64,000 nucleotides of DNA from Streptomyces tsukubensis (GTDB lineage: Bacteria; Actinomycetota; Actinomycetes; Streptomycetales; Streptomycetaceae), in NCBI RefSeq assembly GCF_003932715.1, contig NZ_CP020700.1, positions 5,726,501 through 5,790,500 of the forward strand. The letters run 5' to 3'. The notes beneath the pieces were generated by a model. That model was not told the origin of the DNA. It saw nothing but the letters and a program-made list of their open reading frames with translations, and did not search any database. Both the position numbers and the translations under genes were made by a program. Positions 57,801 to 64,000 of the stretch are shown here, one piece after another. The number at the start of each line of letters is the position of its first letter. Position 1 is the first letter of the stretch.

Positions 57801-59303
57801 TCAGGCAGACATCCGGGCGTCCGTGTCGAACAACGTCCGCTCTGCCGGGTGGAGCAGATGTTGCGTAATGAAGCTCCGGCCTGCGACTTTCCACAGACCT
57901 CGCCCCTTGGTGAGGGCGGACACGGCCTGGGTCTCGACGCCGGTGAGGCCGAGGAGGGCGGCGGCGGAGGCGAGCTGGTCGGCCTCCTGCCGGTAGATGA
58001 TCCGCGTCGAACAATCCGTGAGGAGACCCTCGGCGAGGGCGCGGCCCCGGGAGCCGGCCTCGCCTGCGGTCAGCAGATCGGACAGCCGGTGGATGACCAT
58101 GACGTTGGCGATGCCCAGACCCCGGGAGAGCTTCCACTGGGACTGCATCCGCTCCAGCAGCGCGACGTGCCGCATCACCCGCCACGCCTCGTCGTAGATC
58201 ACCCAGCGGCGCCCGGCGGTCGGGTCGGAGATCGCCGCCTCCATCCATGCGCTGGCGCAGGTCATTGCCAGGACGAGGCCGGTGTCGTCGCCGGTGCCTC
58301 CGAGCCGGGACAGGTCGATCGACAGCATCGGCGCCGACGGGTCGAACCGTACGGTCGACGGCGCGTCGAACATGCCGCCGAGGTCACCGTGGATCATGCG
58401 GCGCAGGGCGTGGGCGAGGTCCTCGGCGGCCCGCCCGAGCCGCCCGGATGATTCGCCGGTGGCGCCGTCGAGGTGCTGCGGCGAGCCGAGCACGTAGGCG
58501 ACATCGCCGAGCAGCGGCGTCGTGCCCGTCTGCTGGGTGTAGGCGACGACTTGGTCGAGGGCGATGTCCAGGGCGGTGTGCTCCATGGGGTGTAGTTCGC
58601 GCCGGAGCACGGTCTTGGCCAGGGAGCCGAGGAGGAGCAGGCGGCGCTTGCGGACCTCGGTGGTCCAGTCCTCGTTGCTGATCCCGTACGGCTTCTCCGG
58701 CGCGTCCAGTGGGTTCAGCCGTCCGGGGAGGCCGGGGCCGAGGGCGATGGTCTGCCCGCCCAGCTCCCTGGCGACGACCGTCCATTCGCCCTTCGGGTCG
58801 CAGGGGACGTAGATCCGGTAGTCGAAGGCGGTGGCGCGCAGGGCGAGGGATTTGGCGAGGGCGGACTTGCCCATGCCGATGATCCCGGCGAGCAGGATGT
58901 TGGGGTTGGTGAACCCCTCCAGTCGCCCGTACAGGGCGAACGGGTCGTAGCAGAAGCTGGCTTCGGCGTGGACGTCCTGTCCGACATAGATCCCCTGCGC
59001 GCCGAGCCCGCCCTCGGCGAGGAACGGATACGCGCCGCTGGCGACGGCGGTCGTCATCCGGTGGGCCGGGAGCTTGAGGAGTCCGCCGCGGGCGGAGGCC
59101 GGTCCGGGGCGGCCGGCGGCCGGATAGGTGGGGACCAGCTCCGGGTCCGGGCCGGTCACTGTGCGGGGGGTGTCGGGGCGGGTGGCGTGGCGGGCTTTGA
59201 CCTGCGCTGCGGTGAACTCGGCCTTGGCCCGCCGGTTGGTCCTGCGGTCGGTGCGGTGGGGGGTGAACAGCGGGCTCGCGGAAGCCCGGGGGCGTACGGA
59301 CAT
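57801..59303 (-). CDS. VirB4-like conjugation ATPase
   Basis: 500 residues. Walker A GIIGMGKS (140-147), Walker B WVIYDEAW (367-374) and the VirB4 end region (ALLGLTGVETQAVSALTKGRGLW). A basic N-terminus of ~45 residues precedes it. The usual N-terminal VirB4 part is missing and may be supplied by the SCO6880-type protein at 59750. It energises assembly of the channel and pilus. No RAEAAR-type tail. Confidence 0.88.
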   Translation of the reverse strand: MSVRPRASASPLFTPHRTDRRTNRRAKAEFTAAQVKARHATRPDTPRTVTGPDPELVPTYPAAGRPGPASARGGLLKLPAHRMTTAVASGAYPFLAEGGLGAQGIYVGQDVHAEASFCYDPFALYGRLEGFTNPNILLAGIIGMGKSALAKSLALRATAFDYRIYVPCDPKGEWTVVARELGGQTIALGPGLPGRLNPLDAPEKPYGISNEDWTTEVRKRRLLLLGSLAKTVLRRELHPMEHTALDIALDQVVAYTQQTGTTPLLGDVAYVLGSPQHLDGATGESSGRLGRAAEDLAHALRRMIHGDLGGMFDAPSTVRFDPSAPMLSIDLSRLGGTGDDTGLVLAMTCASAWMEAAISDPTAGRRWVIYDEAWRVMRHVALLERMQSQWKLSRGLGIANVMVIHRLSDLLTAGEAGSRGRALAEGLLTDCSTRIIYRQEADQLASAAALLGLTGVETQAVSALTKGRGLWKVAGRSFITQHLLHPAERTLFDTDARMSA

Positions 59304-59322
59304 CGGTGGGTACTCCGGTCGG

Positions 59323-59730
59323 TCAGAGGCGGTCGGGGCCGGTGAACGGGGCCCGCAGTTCGGCGGGGGTGTGGGTGCGGCGGACTCGTACGGACGTGCG
59401 CAGGTGGCGCCCGCAGACCGGCAGCCGGGGACGGCACCCGTCGGCGATGATCAGCCGGTCGGTGTCGATGGCGGGGGCGCGGTGCCAGGCGGCGTGTAGA
59501 TGCTCGGCCGCCTGCCACAGCCGCACCCGCGCCGCTCGAAGGGCCTCGCCCCCGGCCCGGTCGATCGGGGTGGTGCGGGTGGTGTGGGCGTCGAGGAGGG
59601 CGTAGAGGGCGAGGCAGTGCTGGTGCAGGGCGTCCAGCTCCGGGCGGGTGGCGGCGAGCGGGCCGTCGGGGACGGTGATCGCCCGGTGGAAGTCCAGGGC
59701 CTCGGTGGCGAACGCCAGGTCGGTCGGCAT
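59323..59730 (-). CDS. Hypothetical protein between VirB4 parts (DUF6238-like)
   Basis: 135 residues from ATG 59730. Helical first ~85 residues (FATEALDFHRAITVPDG, LRAARVRLWQAAEHLHAAWH), then DGCRPRLPVCGRHLRTSVRVRR. Conserved position between virB4 and SCO6880-type genes in Streptomyces conjugation loci; family name is from memory and tentative. Confidence 0.6.
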   Translation of the reverse strand: MPTDLAFATEALDFHRAITVPDGPLAATRPELDALHQHCLALYALLDAHTTRTTPIDRAGGEALRAARVRLWQAAEHLHAAWHRAPAIDTDRLIIADGCRPRLPVCGRHLRTSVRVRRTHTPAELRAPFTGPDRL

Positions 59731-59749
59731 CGGCTTCTCGGTCCCCGAG

Positions 59750-61219
59750 TCACGGGCGGGCGAGGGGCAGGGCGGCGTTGGTGAACGCCTCAGCCTGCTG
59801 CCAGGTCAGCGGACGCAGATCGACCAGCGCCGCCACGGCCGCCGTCTCGATCGCCGCACACGCCGAGTTGAGCTGCTCGGGAGTGTCCGCGGACACGGTC
59901 ACCAGACCGGTCAGCGCAACGTCGGCGTGGCCGGCGATCAGCTCGCGCTCGCGGCTCTTGATGTCCGCGTACTCGACGTTGTCCTCCTCGGAGTCGACCT
60001 GGCCCTTGCGCTGCCGCTCCGCCGCGTCCGCGATGACCGTCGCCTTCTTCCGCTGCACATCCTTGAGGGCGGCGTCGAGGCCCTTCGGTGCGTAGGTGAG
60101 GGAGAGGGTGCGGCGGACGCCGGAGGTGAAGAGGAGCTGGTGCAGGAACCCGGCACTGGTTTCGATCCGGGGCCAGTTCTCGATCCAGAAGGTGGCGTGG
60201 TGGGCGGAGTCGGTCTCGATCCGGTCCGCCTTCTCCACCAGCACCACCGGACCGGCGGCAGCGGGATCGGCCTCCGGTCGGTCACCCGGGGACCACTGGT
60301 CGAGGGCGGCGCTCGCCTTCGGGTCGTAGGCGGTACGGATCACGGCGGCGATCTCGCCCGCGGTCAGCCACCCGCCCGGGGTGAGACCGGCGTTGCGCAC
60401 CGACTGGTCGAACGTCGCGGTCAACTGGGTCAGCACCGAGAACGCCCCGGTCAGCCCGCCGCCGGCCTGGTTGATCAGACGGCGGGCCGCCTTCAGATCG
60501 AGGGCGATGGCGACGTAGCTCTCGTGCGGTGCCGCGGCCGGACCGGCGGCGGTCAGCAGGTCGGTGTAGACGGGGCCGGCGAGGTGGGTGTCCGGGTTCC
60601 CGTACTCGGACCAGTACCGCTGGAGCGCGTCACCGGAGTCCGGCACCGTCCGCTCCAGGACCTGGACGCGGGCGATGTGCCCGGTACGGGACAGCGCCGC
60701 CAGAGTGCGGCCCCACCCGGCGACATTCGAGTTCTGTGCGGCCGGGTCGAGCAGCGCGAACGCCCGCGACGAGACCCGGACCACCGCGGTCAGCGTCCCC
60801 TGGTGCGGATCGTGGACCGCGCCGGTACGGCGGTCGGAGGAGGTGACCACCCGCAGAGAGGCGGCCGTCCCGGGGAGGTGGAGCAGACCCTCCCGCCGGG
60901 GCCGGGTGGACGGGCGGGTCAGCCACACGAGCTGACCCTTCGCCCGCCGCAGGGTGTAGCGGAGGGCGATCGGGGCCCAGTCGGCGAGCGAGCGGCCCCG
61001 GTACCGGACGAACACGGCCGCGAGGATCACCGTCCACAGGGGGATGAGCTTCAGAGCCCCGGGCACACCGGTCGACATGAGGACGGCGAGGAGGAGCAGG
61101 CCGGTCAGAGCGACGGCGACGAGCTGCGGCGCCGTGAGGCCGAGGAGCACGCCCCGGCGGGAGCGGTGGGGGAACTTCACCGTGGCCGGAGCGACGGGAG
61201 CCGTGGAATCAGGGTGCAT
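59750..61219 (-). CDS. SCO6880-family conjugation protein (PrgI/VirB3 + VirB4 N-terminal-like)
   Basis: 489 residues. Two transmembrane helices near residues 25-68 (LGLTAPQLVAVALTGLLLLAV and ALKLIPLWTVILAAVFV) form a PrgI/VirB3-like anchor; the remaining part (GQLVWLTRP, YVAIALDLKAARRL, ELIAGHADVALTGLVTVSA) corresponds to the N-terminal portion of VirB4. It precedes the VirB4 ATPase gene and probably assembles with it at the membrane. Confidence 0.8.
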   Translation of the reverse strand: MHPDSTAPVAPATVKFPHRSRRGVLLGLTAPQLVAVALTGLLLLAVLMSTGVPGALKLIPLWTVILAAVFVRYRGRSLADWAPIALRYTLRRAKGQLVWLTRPSTRPRREGLLHLPGTAASLRVVTSSDRRTGAVHDPHQGTLTAVVRVSSRAFALLDPAAQNSNVAGWGRTLAALSRTGHIARVQVLERTVPDSGDALQRYWSEYGNPDTHLAGPVYTDLLTAAGPAAAPHESYVAIALDLKAARRLINQAGGGLTGAFSVLTQLTATFDQSVRNAGLTPGGWLTAGEIAAVIRTAYDPKASAALDQWSPGDRPEADPAAAGPVVLVEKADRIETDSAHHATFWIENWPRIETSAGFLHQLLFTSGVRRTLSLTYAPKGLDAALKDVQRKKATVIADAAERQRKGQVDSEEDNVEYADIKSRERELIAGHADVALTGLVTVSADTPEQLNSACAAIETAAVAALVDLRPLTWQQAEAFTNAALPLARP

Positions 61220-61303
61220 GGGTGGTGTCGTCCTTGAAGAAGAAGGGGGTGGCCCCTGGGGGCTGACGGGTGCGCCCGCCCCCAGGGGATGCCGGTCAGC
61301 CGG

Positions 61304-62872
61304 TCAGGACCGGGGGTCCGAGCCGCCCAGACCGCTGGGCGGCTTCGGGTAGACCCACCGGGCCGGGGTCGTACCACCCTGCGGACTCAGCCCCGGCGGA
61401 GCCGGCGGGGGCGTGGTCGGCGGGGTGGACACCGCCTGGGCCACGGGCGGAGGACCGGTCGGTGCCCCTGCGGGCGCCGGGCCTGGCGCGGTCGCCGAGC
61501 CGCTCGGGCTGGTGGTTCCCAAACCGGCGGGTGCGGGGCCCGAGGCGGTCGTGCCGGAGACGGGTGCGGCAGCGGTGCCGGTGGGTGCCGGTGTGCTGGT
61601 CGCTCCGGTCGCTGCCCCGGTGGCTCCTGCGGATGATCCGCCACTCGCGCCGCCGGTGCCGGTGGGCTGGCCGGGGCGCTGGATGAGCGGTCGGCCCTTG
61701 TCGCCGTCGGTACGGGGGCGGCGGATGAGGGGCTGGCCCTTGTCGCCGGTGGCGCCCGGGTCCTCGCCGAACCGGAAGGTCGTCTGCGGCGGCTCGTCCC
61801 CGCTGATCCCCTCCGGGGAGGTGTTGCCTCCGGCCGGGTTGATCCCGGCGGCGACGCCTCCGGCGCCCTGGCCGGGGACCTTGGCCGGACCCTGCGGCGC
61901 GGGCATACCCGTGCCAGCCTGCATGGCGAGCTGACCTGCGGTCTTCGCCGCCCCGGCCGCGACCGTGACCCCGGCGACGCCGGTGCGGTGCAGATCGTCC
62001 TGCCCGCCGCCCTCGGCCGCCCAGTGCACGAACTTGTACGTCGCGTACGGGCAGAGCAGCACCAGGACCATGATCACGATTCCGGCCATCGCATCGGACA
62101 GGGCACTGAGCCCGTCCGTGGGGTCGGTCTTGCCCATGGCGGAGACGCCGAGGAGGAACACGATCGTCATCAGCAGCTTGGAGACGATCAGGGAGCTGGT
62201 GGCCTCGATCCAGCCCCTGCGCCAGCGGCGGGCGACTTCCCAGCCGCCGCCGGCCCCGGCGAACACCGCCAGGGTGACCAGGATGAGGATGCCGACCTTG
62301 CGGGCGACCATGACGGCCCAGTAGAGGAAGGCGCCGATGGTGGCGCCGAGGGCGACGATCGCGGGGATGCCCCAGCCGAGCCCGTACATCGCCCCGTAGG
62401 AATTGACCTTGATGACACGGCGGATCGCGTCATCGACGGAGCTGTTCGCCGCCTTGAACAACCCCGCGGACAGCGCGTCCACGATGGTGAGGGCGATGGT
62501 GGTGCAGGCGATGGCGGCGAACGCGAAGAACACCCCGGCCACGGTGCCGGTCACAGCCTGGAACAGGGCCCGCTCGTCCCGCCGCCACGCCGCCCGGATG
62601 AGCTGCAGACAGAAGGTGCCGACGATCATGACGAGCCCGATCGGGAGCAGCAGCTCGTAGTTCTCGCGGAACCAGGTCGCGTTCAGGTCGACGGCGGTGG
62701 TCTTGTCCACGGCCTGCGCGGCGAGGTCGGCGGCGGCCTGGGCCATCTCGCCCATGGACTTGGCAATCCAGGCGCCGATGCCGTCCGTGATGGCCTGGCC
62801 GGTCGAACTCGCCACACCGCCGACCGCGTCGCAGACCGTGTTCATCAGGGGCAGATCACAAGCTGAAGGCAT
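61304..62872 (-). CDS. VirB6/TrbL-like polytopic channel protein
   Basis: 522 residues; AAAGGAGGTGAACC precedes ATG 62872, the strongest ribosome binding site in this operon. After an exported N-terminus (~80 residues) there are about six transmembrane helices (residues ~75-325, e.g. LLPIGLVMIVGTFCLQLI, IVIMVLVLLCPYATYKFVHW). The last ~190 residues are Gly/Pro/Ala/Thr-rich and disordered. VirB6/TrbL proteins form part of the inner-membrane channel. Confidence 0.82.
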   Translation of the reverse strand: MPSACDLPLMNTVCDAVGGVASSTGQAITDGIGAWIAKSMGEMAQAAADLAAQAVDKTTAVDLNATWFRENYELLLPIGLVMIVGTFCLQLIRAAWRRDERALFQAVTGTVAGVFFAFAAIACTTIALTIVDALSAGLFKAANSSVDDAIRRVIKVNSYGAMYGLGWGIPAIVALGATIGAFLYWAVMVARKVGILILVTLAVFAGAGGGWEVARRWRRGWIEATSSLIVSKLLMTIVFLLGVSAMGKTDPTDGLSALSDAMAGIVIMVLVLLCPYATYKFVHWAAEGGGQDDLHRTGVAGVTVAAGAAKTAGQLAMQAGTGMPAPQGPAKVPGQGAGGVAAGINPAGGNTSPEGISGDEPPQTTFRFGEDPGATGDKGQPLIRRPRTDGDKGRPLIQRPGQPTGTGGASGGSSAGATGAATGATSTPAPTGTAAAPVSGTTASGPAPAGLGTTSPSGSATAPGPAPAGAPTGPPPVAQAVSTPPTTPPPAPPGLSPQGGTTPARWVYPKPPSGLGGSDPRS

Positions 62873-62890
62873 GGTTCACCTCCTTTCGGT

Positions 62891-63616
62891 TCAGGGAGCG
62901 GTGGTGGGCAGGACCGCCGCGAGACGGCACGCTTGGTCGGGGCGGCACTGGACGGCGAGCGTCGAGGAGCGGGGCTCGGCGCCGGCGCCCTTCTCGGAGC
63001 CGGTCCAGGCGATCGACTGACGTCCGGTGACCGTGACCGCGTAGATGTACGCGTCGGTGATCGCCCCCGGATCGGCGGCCAGCGCGGACTTGAACGCCTG
63101 CGGGAAGTGCCCCTCGCCGACCGTCGCGGTCGCGTACTGGGCCTGGTCGCCCATCCGCGACCACAGCACCGGATCCGGCACCAGGTCGGCGACCGAGGAC
63201 CAGTCCGCGTACTTCTTCTCCCGGGTCATCCACTTCTTCAGCCCGGCGACGTGCTCGGGCTGGGAGAGGCGGCGGGTGTCGTACGACCACAGGACCTTCG
63301 CGGCGGCCTTGGCGAACCCCACCGGATCGGACGTGCTCACGGGCGCCGCCACCTGGCCCCCTTTCGGGACCTTCACCAGGGCGGGAGCCGGCGGAGCCGA
63401 CTGCCGGGTCTCCGGCACCGACGCCGGGGCCGCCGTATCGCGGGTGTCCTCGCGGGTGAGGAAGGCGACCAGCCCGGCGAGGCCGGTCAGCAGCGCCAGC
63501 ACCACGGTCACGATCAGGGACCGGTGCAGCACCGACGACCCCGGGCCCGGCACCAGCGACCCCCTCGGAGGCCGGGGGCTGCGGTGGGAGGAAGGTTTCT
63601 TCTCGTGCGTGGGCAT
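62891..63616 (-). CDS. VirB8/TcpC-like transfer protein with one membrane helix
   Basis: 241 residues from ATG 63616. A basic cytoplasmic N-terminus, one transmembrane helix (LIVTVVLALLTGLAGLVAFL, ~residues 34-54) and an exported domain (FAKAAAKVLWSYDTRRLSQ, WSRMGDQAQYATATVG, ITDAYIYAVTVTG) that fits the NTF2-like periplasmic domain of VirB8/TcpC. Start overlaps the upstream stop (ATGA). Confidence 0.75.
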   Translation of the reverse strand: MPTHEKKPSSHRSPRPPRGSLVPGPGSSVLHRSLIVTVVLALLTGLAGLVAFLTREDTRDTAAPASVPETRQSAPPAPALVKVPKGGQVAAPVSTSDPVGFAKAAAKVLWSYDTRRLSQPEHVAGLKKWMTREKKYADWSSVADLVPDPVLWSRMGDQAQYATATVGEGHFPQAFKSALAADPGAITDAYIYAVTVTGRQSIAWTGSEKGAGAEPRSSTLAVQCRPDQACRLAAVLPTTAP

Positions 63617-63927
63617 CAGTTGACCTGGGTGCCCATCGCGGAGAAGAAGCTGACGATGCCGTTCGCCGCGCCCAGCAGCAGGGCGCACCCGGCGGCGACG
63701 ACGGTGCCCTTCTTGCCGTTCGCCTCGGCCTGGTGACCGCCGGAGTGGTGGCCCCAGGCCCACACCAGCGCGGACACCGCGAGCGCGCCGACGACCGCGA
63801 TGATCCCGAAGAGGTTGATCGAGCTGATGACGTCCTTCAGGACGTCCAGGCCCGGGAGACCGCCGTCCGCGGGCTTGATACCGGGGTTGAAGGCCAGGAA
63901 CTGACCCGACTGGCTGATATTCACCAC
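63616..63927 (-). CDS. Small two-helix transfer protein, VirB2/DUF6112-like
   Basis: 103 residues from GTG 63927 or 63924 (GGAG upstream favours the second). Two transmembrane helices (INLFGIIAVVGALAVSALVWAW; GTVVAAGCALLLGAANGIVSFF) separated by a short charged loop, as in pilin-like VirB2 subunits. First gene of the visible transfer operon; the 73 bases to the window end are purine-rich leader with no gene. Confidence 0.78.
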   Translation of the reverse strand: MVNISQSGQFLAFNPGIKPADGGLPGLDVLKDVISSINLFGIIAVVGALAVSALVWAWGHHSGGHQAEANGKKGTVVAAGCALLLGAANGIVSFFSAMGTQVN

Positions 63928-64000
63928 AGAACTCCTGTTTCAGGGCATACGAATGCCCGGGAGGAAGAGAAAGGAGAGAAAGAGGGGGGAGGGGGACGCG

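Overview
The window is high-GC actinobacterial DNA, almost certainly Streptomyces. Codon third positions are nearly all G or C, GTG starts are common, 4-base gene overlaps are frequent, and it carries a WhiB regulator, DUF317/SPDY and DUF2637 proteins and a few rare TTA codons. Chromosomal genes occupy about 1-10,050. Everything from the integrase at 10,052 to the right edge reads as one integrative and conjugative element (ICE) whose right end lies beyond the window.

Region 1 (1-10,050, chromosome): a TetR regulator (cut by the window edge) is divergent from three redox enzymes (MDR dehydrogenase, LLM flavin oxidoreductase, Old Yellow Enzyme). A large SdrD-like surface protein with a sortase-type tail, a membrane protein, a beta-helix lipoprotein and a Tat-exported Dyp-type peroxidase follow.

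Region 2 (10,052-11,875): tyrosine integrase and excisionase. The last ~20 residues of the integrase match the conserved C-terminus of L-serine ammonia-lyase (SdaA), which points to insertion in the 3' end of sdaA.

Region 3 (12,247-30,664, cargo): a PIMT-like methyltransferase, a TPR regulator/dehydrogenase pair, and small coupled genes. Next comes a five-gene, 4-nt-overlapping cassette (EEP phosphoesterase, XRE/DUF5753 regulator, SF2 helicase, second EEP, NUDIX). Then an FxLD-type class I lanthipeptide cluster: precursor, glutamylating LanB half, LanC, and a fusion of the LanB elimination domain with a PIMT-like methyltransferase. An XRE/MmyB regulator with an attenuator-like leader closes it.

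Region 4 (31,124-39,627, plus strand): DNA-processing operon with a replication initiator-like gene holding in-gene iterons, a DnaC-like loader, WhiB, a DUF2637 membrane protein, MobC (with oriT-like inverted repeats in its 5' part), a MOBP-type relaxase, and an Mrr-type nuclease.

Region 5 (39,693-63,927, minus strand): a long transfer operon read right to left. The right end has pilin-like DUF6112, VirB8-like, VirB6/TrbL-like, SCO6880 and VirB4 proteins. Further left are the VirD4-like coupling protein, a cytosine methyltransferase and many small proteins. A group II intron interrupts one gene; its boundaries can be set to the base. At least eleven unrelated small proteins end in the same kind of tail: an 'RAEAARARSP'-like motif, a Pro/Ala-rich stretch, and a terminal Arg-x-Arg. 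The conjugation machine proteins lack it. I read this as a candidate type IV translocation tag and consider it the most novel signal here.

Three probable 1-nt indels (near 47,463, 49,775 and 57,637) break a methyltransferase, the coupling protein end and a small gene; they are either decay or assembly error.
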